From the NCBI GenBank assembly GCA_021018815.1, contig JAITYX010000025.1, positions 7,130,001 to 7,194,000 on the forward strand: a stretch of DNA of 64,000 nt. The letters run 5' to 3'. This document shows positions 44,271 to 56,310 of the stretch, piece by piece. The notes under the pieces were generated by a model. The model saw only the letters and a program-made list of their open reading frames with translations. It did no database searches and was not told the origin of the DNA. Numbering within the stretch: the stretch's first letter is position 1; every line of letters begins with the position of its first letter. This DNA comes from Talinum fruticosum (lineage: Eukaryota > Streptophyta > Magnoliopsida > Caryophyllales > Talinaceae). The position numbers and the translations under genes were made by a program.

Positions 44271-44851
44271 AAAGATCACTTCTATTTTATATTATTGTGT
44301 CGTTTTAAGTAGTATAAGTCAAGATAAAATTGATTATTTTTTAATAACTTTTTAATTGACATGAGAAGTATACAATTATAACATATATAGGAAATTAGTT
44401 GAAAATGGACGTATGTGAAAATTAGTGACAAGAAAAATTATTATAAGAATATTATTAAAAGAAAAGAATAGATATATTTACAGAAAAATGGATATGAATA
44501 TTATAGAGTCACAGAGCACATAAACTACAAAATTTATAGCGTATTAGTAATTATAAATATATTTGGGGGATAATATAATGGTCAATAGGAATGTTCTAAA
44601 TAGAGAGCAAAATAGTTCCTAAGGAAATCGGATTATAACAATTAATCTAAGAATGAAACATTGAGCATTGTATAAAGAGATTCAAAACCTGCAAGGAATA
44701 ATATAGTTAGATTATTGACCATATAAATATTTACTTAAGCAGTAGAAGAGGATCCTCCAATAGTTGTCAAGCCAATACACATCATTTTATATCAGTAAGG
44801 GATATGAAGGCAAAGGTACATTTATTGCTTATGCCTTCCGAAAATCCACAT

Positions 44852-44911
<60 letters not shown>

Positions 44912-45634
44912 ATATCTAAATGGTTTGCTTAATTAAAAAGGAATCATTTCAAATATTATTCATGACCTAATTATGTGGTCCGCCTCATATCAATCATGTT
45001 ATATCATGATCTTATTATATCATATATTTAACCATTATCAACTAGACTTGCCGATCGGTCCGAGTGTACCCATACTTAGGGAAACCGATGATCATAAGAA
45101 TCCACTCAAATAATAAATGAATAACTATTTTATTATATTCTTCTTATCTGATTTATAAATGAATTGAAATACGCGAGCTCACAAATAATTTTACATAATA
45201 TTAATTTATAATGCAAGGATAAATGTACTCGAGCTTTGGCTCACTATTTTCGAAATGTTTTATATGTTTTATTTTAGGTAATGCTAATGGTGACGGAAGC
45301 AAGGAGTAGATATATTTATTTTAGTCAACAAGACTTAGAGGCTCATAGTGGTAGTAAGAGGTGTGATGTTTGGAAGTCATATATTTTCCGATTAAATAAG
45401 TTGTGCTCATCATGGTATTGTTAAACTTGACTTGATCTTGTACAAGTTTAGCGCTTGAGATGTTTTGAACTTTCTTTTCGCAAGTGACGTGGTGGAGTCC
45501 TGCTCATATTATATTTTTATGGAAGTTTCCTTGCTCTTTGTATGAAGTGGCGGTAATGCTACTAGTATTCCTTTCTCTTGTGCTAATTAGTCTTTAAGAC
45601 TAAACTGGTGATTATGGGATATGGGAGCATTACA
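44271..45634 (+). repeat. Outer element left LTR, second part
   Basis: Matches 49995-51334. Contains (TA)n (44855-44910), GACGGAAGCAAG (45292-45303, also in T1) and ends GCATTACA. Confidence 0.92.
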
Positions 45635-48600
45635 CCTAGATAATTTAGGTTACATAATGTAGTAATTCTCAAAAAGCTCATTATTTTCCAATATAATCCT
45701 AGAGACATCAATATTATTTCTAATAAAGACGAATAATAGTTATTTTTGGGCAGATTATGAGTGCATGCTTTTAGTGACACCTTAGTATTATGACACTCGT
45801 AATTTATAACCAATTATATGTGAGACAAAAGTTAAAAAATACATGTATATAGTGATCGTTATTAGTAATGATTAGATCAACTTCAACTATTTGATTATGT
45901 TAAAAATATACATGTATATAGAAACGTATCATTTATTGTGTGTAGGAATCGAATATGACCATTTATGTAAAATATTTATAGGATATATGTTTATATCTCA
46001 GTGAATACATAAGAGATGTTGTATAGAGAGACAAAAGTTAATCGTTACATTGGTAATTATGTGAACAAGCATGACATGGATTATACTCGGAGAACAATGA
46101 AAGCTAATGAATATTAAGTACATTAGAACCGACTATATGGGTAAACTAACTCTTTTGTGGTCTATTAGAAATGTTTAAGTCTTGGATGTCACTATAATAT
46201 CATGATTATTGGGTTAGAATTATTGAGAAAGTATTAGCGTAATTCAAGTAGATACATCCACTTTTTCTAGATGCATAAATCAAAGGCGAAGAATCTATGA
46301 GAGAAATGCTCAAGGTTATAGAAAATGTGTTATAACCATAAAGCTAAAGGGAGGAAATGGTGTTCTTTATATATTTTTGATAATCAAATACAAACAAGTA
46401 CAAGTAAAATTTTAATGATTGGAGAAGTTAAGTTAGAAATCTGGATAACTTTAATAATAGTTTAGTATGCTTTATGTTAGATGAAAATTTCATATTGTTG
46501 AATTAGAGTATTTCACGAACTCATATGAGAGTAGTGACTGATTAATTTAATTGAGTGAGACATCATATTTCAGGGGGAAAAGGGTTCTTTTTGTTAAAGT
46601 TTGACCTTGAATTTAGTAATATAAGATTAAGAATGAGTGCGATATATATAGTCTTTTTTGGGAGAAAAACTTAAACATCCATACTTAGATCAAATTTATA
46701 TAATGTTCATCTCTTTTTAACTCATTTAATCTTTACAATCCAGTCTAGCGAAGTTTAACTTTCATTTGAGTGTAGGCTAAGTCAAACTCGTTTTTCCGAG
46801 CCACTTTATGTATTCTTCTTTGTGACTATTAGTAATTACTTCGAGACCGACATGGTTGTTACTTATCACAACTTCATAATTTCATATGTGAATGTTTCCC
46901 AAGGTGGGTGGAAATGTATTACTATAGAAATTTTTATCCGTCTAGTTTATTTACAACTTCCCACTCCACTATCTATATTGACAAGCAGATACCGCTCTAT
47001 CTATATCGATCCTCATAGTCAATTGTTATTCCCTAGCAAACATACAATTGTATTTAGAGATACTTTATAATAGTATCAAGTATCATTACTTTCACCGTTT
47101 GGTACTTTCTTATATTGTTGTTCAACTTACAACTCGTCCAATTGGTTGCCACTTTCGCTGAGTGTTCACCAAAGTATTTGTCTTTGTTGTTCCTTGGTAA
47201 CCGAAAATCAGCACAAGTTGCATTACCTTTTATAGTCTATATTTGATGATAATTCATGTTGTTACTCATCAAGATTCTTCCTATATACAATTATTTTCAT
47301 TCATCTTATGCCAATATTTATTGGCACTTATTATGGTATCAAAAGAAATTTCCTTGAGAATGATGACCAAAATTGTTGGTTTCTTGTTTATTGAGTCTTT
47401 AATTTCATGATAATGATTTTCTTTCTTGAAACTAATATTCGAACATACCTTCCTCTTAGTGCCACTCCCATGAAAATTTATACTAATTGGAGTTTCTTAC
47501 TCAATCTATGTTATTACCAAGTTATTTCCCAATTTATCGTTTCCCTCGTTATTGTTTATAATGATATTAGAATTTTCATCATAATACCATTAGAAAAAGA
47601 CATTCCCAATAATTTCTTCTCTAACTATTTAATAGATCACCAATTTAAAAATTTAAACCAGTTCATCTAATTGTTATCAATTCTTCCTAAACCATGACCT
47701 TGCCATCTTTGTCATTTTATTCATATATGTACTCTTATCATTGCCAAGACAAACAATATTGCTTCCTATAGATCTCTTCTAAACTTATGAAATTAATGTG
47801 CACATGATCCTACACTAACATTAAACCTTAGTTTTTAACAATCCATATAATAGTGAAACTTTTAGTATACTTATTTGTCTTGTATCTTATGTTTTAGGAA
47901 AGGGCACTTTAAACCTATTAATCTTATTTTTCCAAATGGTTATAAAATAAAATTTTTCAATAATATACGCTTTCTTATTTAGTTGGTGAGGATCTCTAGG
48001 TTACGCTTAGTTTCTTACGATACAACATTGAAGGTGGATAATATAAGATCATTGATTATTAGAGTTGAAGAATTTTATATTACCGGATCTTATTATATAC
48101 TATGTTTGATATGGTCGTGTAAATAATTAAGGATGGAGAAAATGAAAATTACAAGAATAATGAAGAAGTTATCATGGGTATAGGTTGAAACATAAAGATA
48201 AGTTTAACACAAGGGATACAAGATAGAGGTTTGCTTCATAATATGAGGTTATGGAGACGTATGGGTGAAGTCACGAAAACATACTCAATCAGAAAGTCTT
48301 AGATTCGAGACAACACAAAGAAGGGAATCTTATGTCCGAATAAACTTCTTAAGTGAAATTTATTTAAAACTCTTGCCAATATATGATTAAATATTATAGT
48401 TACACAATTTGTTGTGTTCCTTATCCTAGAGATAAAAGTTATATACAAAACTAAAGTGTTATAGTATCATCATAATATATATAAAACTTTTATTAGAGCG
48501 GACGTTAACACATATTTTAAACACTCGAGATAATGAGTTTACACAAATGAGCACGTGTTGAATTTAGATGTAGGAAAGTGATTATATGTATATGGGAAGC

Positions 48601-48709
48601 CATGAAAAATATTAAGCATCGAATAAATACTTTAGTACTTCCTTCTATCCTTAAAGAAGTTTTTCCATATCAAGTTTGGAGGACGAAACTTATTTTAAGG
48701 GGGTAAGAC
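45635..48709 (+). other. Outer element internal region, no recognised coding
   Basis: 3.1 kb AT-rich sequence. Plus-strand ORFs of 82 and 87 codons (46822-47070, 47407-47670) show no domain. No clear primer site follows the left LTR. The end carries GAGGACGAAACTTATTTTAA and a purine tract. Confidence 0.7.
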
Positions 48710-51334
48710 TGTAACAAATATTATTAATTTTCTTAAACAACAGTTAAGCTAACCAAATCGAACACGTGCACTTCAATTCAAAATTTATAAGTGTTTGTTC
48801 TTTTAGAGCTCGAACTACCGTGAAGGTCTTCGATCAAACATATGATTTGTGCATATATTGCACAAATAAGGTTAGTAATGAAATGGCTTAGAAAAATATT
48901 AAATGTCAAATACTAAATAATAAAAATAGAATTACATCCTTATAACTTTTATAATAAAAAAGATGCAATAACACACTTAAACATATACATATGCTCTATA
49001 TAAATAAGGTAAAAATAAATTTAAAAATAAGACTAATTATCAACACTCACAATATATGAATATGTCATTTAATCAATCGTATAATATTTTATTGGCCTTA
49101 ATATCTCTGAAAACAATTACAATTATGTATTTATTGGATTAATTTAAATGCATCAAAATTATTAATATTATATTTAGTAAGTTACCTAATCATACAAAAT
49201 TGATCATGCCAAAGTCAAAATCAAGTCAAGTTAAGTCAAGTCAAGTCAAATGCATACTTAGTAATTAAGTACAAATAAATAAACAAAGATATATATAAAC
49301 CAATTTTTTACCTTACACATGGATTTGTCAAAACTAAGGCTTTGTTTAGCCATAGTTTTCGAAATGCACATGATTCTAGCCAATGGTTTTCTAAAACAAA
49401 TTTGACAAGTATCATAATTTCATTGGTTTGAGATTCGTATAAATATGAGTTAGTATTCCTCCTCAAAAGCACCAAGAAGAAACACACTAAAAATAGTGAT
49501 AAGGAAAGGAATAGTTTGGAGAAAATGAATAGTTTGGAAGCTTTTGCTTGGTAAATTAAGAAACAAAAAAAGAAATAAAGTGAAGAAAATGATGATCTTC
49601 AAATTGTGTTGCATGTGTAATTTGGGGGAAAATATAGGTTGAAAATATAAATGAAGATATGTAGGGTTGAAGCAAAGAAGTTACCCTTAGGAAGCAAGGA
49701 AGTTAGGCGTAGAGGAAATTACAAATAAGGTGTAAAATAATATCAAAGTTTATAAATAGTACAATATAGATTAGGAAGTTATCTTTCCAAAAATCAATTT
49801 TTCTTGATTTGGAGGTGGATAATCCGAGTTATGACCGTTTTACCGAAACGGTGCAATTTTTACGTAAATTGTGAGCATGTCTATTCAAGTAAGTTTTGTA
49901 ATGGGATTTGTGATAATTTGGCATAAGTTGTCGAGTTAGTTCGTAATTAATAATAAGAGACCATATTAGATAACTACCTGGGATATGTTAAGGGTTCACT
50001 TCTATTTTATATTATTCTGTCGTTTTAAGTAGCATAAGTCAAGATACAATTGATTATTTTTGAGTAACTTTTAATTGATGTGAGAAGTACACAACTATAA
50101 CATATATAGGAAATAGGTTGGAAATGGACGTATGTAAAAATTATAGTGACAAGAAAAATTAAAATAAGTGTATTATTAAAAGAAAATAATAGATATGTAC
50201 ATAGAAATATCGATATGAATAATTATTAGGGAGTCACAAAGTACATAAACTATAAAATTTATAACCTAGTAGTAATTATAAATATATTTGGGGGCTAATA
50301 TGATGGTCAATAGGAATGGTCTAAATAGAGAGAAAAATATTTCCTAAGGAAATCGAATTTTAACAATTAATTTATGAATGAAACATTGAGCATTTCATAA
50401 AGAGATTTAAAACCCGCAAGGAATAATCTAATCAGATTATTGACCATATAACTATTTACTTAACCAAGTAGACGAGAATACTCCAATGGTTATGGAGTCG
50501 ATGCACATTATTATATATCAATAAGCGATATCAAGGCTAAGGTATGTTTATTGATTTTGCTTTACGAAAATCCATATATATATATATATATAAATCAATC
50601 AATATCAAAATGGTTTGCTTAATTGAAAATGAATCATTTCAAATATCATTTATCACCGAAATATGTGGCCTGCCCCATATTAATCATGTTATATCATGAT
50701 CATATCATATCATATATTTGGCCATTATTAACTAGACTACCCGATCGGTTTGGGTGTGTGCATACTTAGGAAAACCAATGATTGTAAAGAGCTACTCAAA
50801 TAATAAATGAATAAGCTGTTTTACTTGTATTCTTCCTATCCGATTTATAAATGAATTGAAATACGCGTGCTTACAAATAACTTTACATAATATTCATTTA
50901 CAATGCAACGATAAATGCACCGAGCTTCGGCTCATTATTTTCGAAATGTCTTATATGTTTTGTTTTAGGTAATGCTAATGTTGACAGAAGCAAGGAGTAT
51001 ACATATTTATTTTGGTCAACAAGATATATAGGCTCACAGTAGTAGTAAGGGGTGTGATGTTTGGAAGTCATATATTTTTCGATTAAATAAATCGTATTCA
51101 TGATGGTATTGTTAAAGTTGACTTGATCTTGTACATGTTTGGTGTCTAAGATATTTTAAACTTTATTTTTGCAAGGGATGTGGTGGAGTCCTGCTCATAT
51201 TATATTTTTATGGTAGATGCCTTACTCTTTGTATAAAGCGATGGCAACGCTACTAATATTCCTTTCCGCTGCGCTAATTACTAGTTAATTAGGGGTTAAG
51301 ACTAAATTGGTTTATGGGATTTGGAGGTGTTACA
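48710..51334 (+). repeat. Outer element right LTR, 2625 bp
   Basis: TGTAACAAATATT to GGTGTTACA; same blocks as the split left LTR. (TA)n at 50574-50592 is much shorter than in the left copy. Confidence 0.93.
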
Positions 51335-52208
51335 AGTGGCTTTTATTTATAATCAGCAAAGCATATAGTCGTTGTGCCTTAGGCTTGACTTAAGTGAATC
51401 ACTAATCATTGTAGTAGATAGTCCGAATCCCTCGAAAAGAAACCATTGTGAAGATAGTAATTATGCATCGGTCCTTGGCTCAAAAGTGATCCAACCCACT
51501 TGTTGTGACTTAAATGTAGGGTGGAAATAACTGTTAGACTAGAAGTTAAAGTTTATCGAAACTGGTAACAAACAACCCCGATACGGTGCTCGAGCATACC
51601 CGAAAATATGGCTTTTCTATCTCGTAGCCATTTAACGGTAAGAAGATGATTGCTTTTGCTTTTCAAATTGAGATAAATCATCTTTTATCAATATATAAAA
51701 ACATACCGAAGTGTTACTCAAAGTATAGAAATACTTTGGTCCAATATTAGTTAAGCATATTAATTAATTTAAATATTTAAGTGTTGAATATCATTAATCT
51801 AATTAAATAAAAAATTTTAAGTCTAATATTCAATATATATCAATTCAATTTGTTTTTATCTTTGGATGATAAAAGAGTAAGAGAAATATATAGACAATTC
51901 ATTATTTGCCAATTCAAAATAATTTTAGTTAAATAAATCTAGATTAAATTAGAATTAACACTCGTAATTCTAATTTGATCTTTGGGCGAGCAAGTTAAAT
52001 TATCACAAGTTAAGCTCATGACATTATTTAGGAAAGATTTCGTATGACTCTATCTTAGTGGGTCGAAACCTAAAACTATGTGTTTACTCAAGAAGAGCTT
52101 CTTGAATGGGTGAGGCAAAAATGAAAACTCAAAGATAATGTTTCTAAGGTGTGAGAACGACTTGAATTCAACACTATTAAGAGAGAGAAGCTTATACTTG
52201 AGTCTTCA
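51335..52208 (-). repeat. 5' LTR of S3, right part
   Basis: Resumes with GGCTTTTATTTATAATC, the TATA region of the LTR, and ends GAGTCTTCA at 52208. AGTGG at the start duplicates AGTAG at 33303-33307. Confidence 0.9.
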
Positions 52209-54690
52209 CAACACGCGCCTTGACCCTCGAAATGTGCCTTTAGGGTAGTTTTAGGCAAGCTATTAGACTATATTATAAGTCTTAGAGGAATCGAAGTTGA
52301 TCCACCTAAGATCAAAGTCATTCAACGAGATGCCGCCGTCGAAGACCGAGAAGGAAGTACAAGGTTTCCCAGGACATCTACAACATATTAGTCATTTTAT
52401 ATCAAAACTAACTATGGTATCCAAACCGATCTTCAAGAAACTCAAGAAGGGAGCCAAGCCTATCTCGGGATAAAGAGTGCCAAGCAACATTTGTGAAGGT
52501 AAAACCGTACTAGGCCAATCCACCTGTTTGATTTCCGTCATAACATAAAAAACCATTGCTCCTATATCTCGTCACCACAAAGACCGAAAGCGCAGCCATG
52601 TCAGCTTAATGAGATGAGAAAGAATAAACATGCCATTTACTACCTAAGCAAGAAATTCTTAGAGTATGAAACTCAATATACTCCCTAGAGAAAATGTCCT
52701 TAGCTTTAATTTGGACTACTAGAAAGCTTAGACACTATATACTAGCCTAGTCAGTACAAGTAGTACCTCCAATAGACCCCATCAAGCATATTCTCAAACA
52801 ACCATCTCTCAACAATAAAATCACTCGATGAGTAGTCATATTACTAGAATTAGAACTCAAGTATGTCCCACAAAAGGCAATAAAGGGAAGAGTTCTATCC
52901 GGAGTTTTGGCCTATCAACCGACCATTGGAGTGCAACAAAACAGTTTGACTTTCCGGACGAAGAGATACTACGAGTAGAGATAGACCTATGGACCATGTA
53001 TTTTGATGGCGCTTCCAATCGAAGGGCTTTTGGGGTAGGAATTTTCTTAGTCTTGATAGAAGGAGCACATACTCCTGTTTCGGTTAAGTTAGATTTTGAT
53101 GTCACCAACAATGATGTTGTGTACGAAGCATGTCTCACAAGTTTACAAGCTATAATAAAAATAGGAGTCAAGAAAATAAGAGTTTATGGCGACTTGAGTC
53201 CGATCATTAATTAGATCTCATATAAATGGAATGTACGAAGCGAAGCCTTGGCACCTTACCAAGCGCACATAATGGAATTAAAAAACACTTTGGCAACATT
53301 TCATATGCATTCCTTCATAGGAACGACAATCGGTTTGCTGATATCTTAGCCAAACTAGCATCTATGATCAACATTCCTAATGGCATTCACTCAATGCCTA
53401 TTAGTATAGAATGCAGGAGCCTACCAGCGCACGTCTACACACTCGGAAGTATTTGGTATCGACCAAACCAGTTGGTACTATGATATTTATCAATATCTAG
53501 ATATCCAAGAATACCAATTGAACTCCACTCCTAGAGCCCAACAAGCAATTTGCATGTTAGTTGTTTAATATTTTCTAAGTTAAGGACACTATACACGGAA
53601 ACCAACATGGGAGTTAGCTTACTTTGCGTTAAGCAACGTGAAGCGAGCATATAATGTCCGACATTCATGGTTGAGAATATGAACCTCACATTCACATGAA
53701 TAGAAGAATGTAATTTTATAAAATTCAGAGACTAGGGTATTATTAGTCCACTATGGTAGTAGAATGCTATGATTATGTGAAAAGATGCCATAAGTGTCGG
53801 ATATATGTGAATCTACATCATCATGTACCCTTTATTCTGACAACATTTGCATCACCCTAGCCATTCTCAACATGGGGTATAGACATAATCCATAAGGTGA
53901 CTCCGTAATGAATAGGAGGTCATAAGTTTGTACTAGTAGCAATTGAGTATTTCACCAAGTGGGTCGAACCTGCATCCTACACTACCATTATGTCAAAGCA
54001 CGTGGCAAAATTTTTGACTCGTAATATCATCTATTGTTATGGGTTACTGCGTGAGTTGATTAGTGACCATGGCAGTCACTTTAAAAAGGAGGTAGCAGAC
54101 TTACTAGAGAAGTATAAACTCCAAGCATTACAAGTCTTCAGCCTATCACCCTCGGACAAACGGAGCGAGTCAAGGCAAACAATAAGAATATCTACGAGAT
54201 AGTACAAAAGATGGCTATCGGTTATAATGGATTGGCCTAATAAATTACCCTTTGCCTTATTGGGTTATCGAACTTAAATTACGACCTCTATGGGAGCAAT
54301 GCCTTACTCCCTAGTTTATAACATGGAAGCAGTCCTTCTAATAGAGATTGTAATTACTTGGTTAAGGAGTAAAGTTGAAAGTTAGATTTCAAAAGTAGAC
54401 TAGGATAAAGCACGGTATGAAGAGTTGGTCCTATTAAATGAATGGCATTTACGTGCTCTACATGATGTCAAAATATACCAATCACGTATATCAAGGGTGC
54501 TTAACAAAAAGAACAAACCTTGTCACTTACAAATTAGTGATATGGAACTTAAGGAAACTAGAGCACCTATCTAGGATACGAAAGGAAAATTCAAATCTTG
54601 CCAACGAATAGTAGTTACGTTGACAAATTTGATGGCGAATAGTTATTTCACTATACAAATTTGGACCAGTTGAAAAAATATTATGTTTAG
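52209..54690 (+). pseudogene. Ty3/gypsy Ogre/Tat pol: RT end, RNase H, second RNase H, integrase
   Basis: RT C-terminus: MPPSKTEKEVQGF, then FISKLTMVSKPIFKKLKKGA (52330-52470). First RNase H: AIYYLSKKFLEYETQYT (52630-52685). Second, archaeal-like RNase H: WTMYFDGASNRRAFGVGIF (52975-53045), YEACL, RVYGD, with catalytic Asp, Glu and Asp still present, then FADILAKLASM. Integrase: WGIDII (53875), FVLVAIEYFTKWVEPASY (53925-53980), LISDHGSHF (54055), and later decayed sequence with NLDQLKKYYV near 54660-54690. The dual RNase H is characteristic of the Tat/Ogre lineage. The 5' part is missing at the S3 boundary. Stops and frameshifts throughout. Confidence 0.92.
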
Positions 54691-55053
54691 CATTAAACTA
54701 AGCAAAATATGCATAAAACCAATCCTAGCCCATGCCAGGCCAAAACTCCGGTTGGCGCCGGTCCAAGCCCGGTCAACCGGAGACCTGGCCTCGCCCATTC
54801 AAAATGGCTCGTATTCTTTTCATGTGATAAATTGTTTTTAGACGATCCATATTGCGGACAATACATTATTCGAGATTATCTTTTCAAAGGCGATCCATTT
54901 AATTTGATTTGGTGAGCGATTAACAATTAAATAAAGTATAATAGTGATCATAATACTCGCCTTTTACTTTATTAATAGACTACCGCTTATCCTGAGACAC
55001 AGCTAAAATAGAAAAAAAAAAACACAAGCACACTACTTGAAAAATTAAAAATT
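54691..55053. other. Spacer after Ogre/Tat pol with a GC-rich hairpin
   Basis: No gene. CCAGG...CTCCGGTTG (54735-54754) faces CAACCGGAG...CCTGG (54774-54788), an inverted repeat of 9+5 pairs. The remainder is AT-rich with a poly-A run (55011-55022). Confidence 0.7.
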
Positions 55054-55570
55054 CTAAGATGCTAAACAATATTCAATACTAAAAATAACAATCATATTTC
55101 TTATTACTAGGCCCTCGTCCTTCTTGAGCTTTTTTCCTTTCGGGTCATTACACTTAGCCGCATCACCTTGGGTTCGCTTCTTCACTTCATGTATTTTGCA
55201 TACCTTCATTTCCTCCTCTTCTTTAGCTTCAGCTTCTCCCCTACCAGCCTGCTCATAAGCTTGAGGAGCTACTTCATGAATTCGTAAGGGTGCAGTAGCG
55301 TAAGCATTCACCCTTTGTTCTCGCTCTCTAGCCCTCAATGTCCTATGCATCACGGGGTTAGTCTCCCTTATCTACTCTAGATAAAATTTAGAGATAGCTT
55401 CAGAATGCACCTCCTTATGCTTCCCGAACTCGCGACAGATTCATCCAAGTACTCACTCCAAGATTGGACCCGCCTAGTGTCTGTTAGGCTTGTACCATGA
55501 AGTCGGTGGTATGCAATCCATGTACGGAATGTCCTCGTACCTAGCCCATTTGCCACATAACACAATCTAG
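55054..55570 (-). pseudogene. Unrecognised minus-strand coding-like remnant
   Basis: Two adjoining open stretches (55565-55377 and 55353-55054). The first has DIPYMDCIPPTSWYK in one frame; the second is rich in charged residues (EQAGRGEAEAKEEEEMKV, KKRTQGDAAK). No known domain is recognised. Its place next to a minus-strand LTR end (55983) could mean that it is the start of a retroelement interior, but no primer site is seen. Confidence 0.35.
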
Positions 55571-55982
55571 GAAATAATGTGTGTTGTACTCAAATTCTAA
55601 CAATCGTGCGTATGGTTACCTTATGGAATATGACCTAAATTGGGACACACGCTAGTGTTTGATACACCAAATCACGAAGGAGTGGCATACAACCATGCCT
55701 TTTACCCCACAATCGACCGCTCGATTACAGCTGCATGTCGAGGCCTCTAACAAACTTTTGAAGCTAAGTACGTATTAGTCCTTACGGGTTCTACCACCAA
55801 ACCCAGATGCTTGAACTAGCCGGATCCGCATGTCACGGATAGAAAATGTTAGAAAAATTACATAACTCGCATGGCTAAACTAGTCGTAATTTGCGCCCAA
55901 CAGGAACAAAAAGGGGGCCAATTAGCACCGTACGTAAGCATCGCTGACCGGTCCCGAATTTCCACTTTCACCGATTGTGTTT
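55571..55982. other. Unassigned sequence beside an LTR end
   Basis: No ORF or known repeat recognised. CCAACAGGAACAAAAA occurs at 55898-55914 and again at 56029-56045. Confidence 0.4.
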
Positions 55983-56310
55983 CGTAACACCTCGAAACCC
56001 ACTCTAGGAATATTACCCTAGCGGCCAACCAACAGGAACAAAAAGGCTACGTAAGGTGTCGATTTGGCTTTCTAATTCCAACTTAAAGGTAATAGAGAGG
56101 TTTAACACCTTACTTGAAAATTTTTCTAAAACTTTCAGCAGAGTTCGGCTTGTAATGTGGCATATCCCTTTGGCTTAAAGCCATAAAACCCTGCATGAAA
56201 ACCACAATATAACTCAACGAGCTACGCACTCGGAGCACACAACTCCACGGCCACATGCCGAGCCCAACCAATATGCATTAAACCTAAAACAATCTAAATG
56301 GTTCATGACA
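55983..56310 (-). repeat. LTR 3'-end fragment related to the inner element
   Basis: Minus strand matches 37960-38250: CTCCGAG.GCGTAGCTCGT, GAGTTATATT, ACCTTTAAGTTGGAATTAGA, AAAGCC, and ends GTGGGTTTCGAGGTGTTACG. Sequence beyond 56310 shows no match. Confidence 0.78.

Larger units (their letters stand above)
33308..51334 (+). mobile_element. Outer non-coding LTR element (LARD-like), TSD AGTAG/AGTGG
   Basis: Left LTR 33308-34767 plus 44271-45634, internal 45635-48709, right LTR 48710-51334. Flanks AGTAG (33303-33307) and AGTGG (51335-51339) differ by one base. Starts TGTAACAACCCC, ends TTACA. The 3.1 kb interior shows no gag or pol domain but keeps a polypurine tract (AAGGGGGTAAGAC, 48698-48709). 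LTR start and tract match the chromovirus T1. It looks like a large retrotransposon derivative mobilised in trans (inference). Confidence 0.88.
25344..52208 (-). mobile_element. Sirevirus copy S3 (-), host of further insertions
   Basis: Minus-strand order from right to left: 5' LTR (52208-51335 and 33307-32766), primer site, gag, protease, integrase, RT, RNase H, promoter block, env-like ORF. Its 3' UTR and 3' LTR are absent at the S4 boundary and presumably lie left of the window. The 5' LTR is split by the outer non-coding element at 33308-51334. The right edge adjoins Ogre/Tat RT sequence; the first flanking bases are CAACA. Confidence 0.85.

Noticed and set aside
52828..53214. Host RNase H gene
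   Set aside because: Flanked by gypsy RT, a first RNase H and integrase in the same orientation; it is the second RNase H of an Ogre/Tat element.
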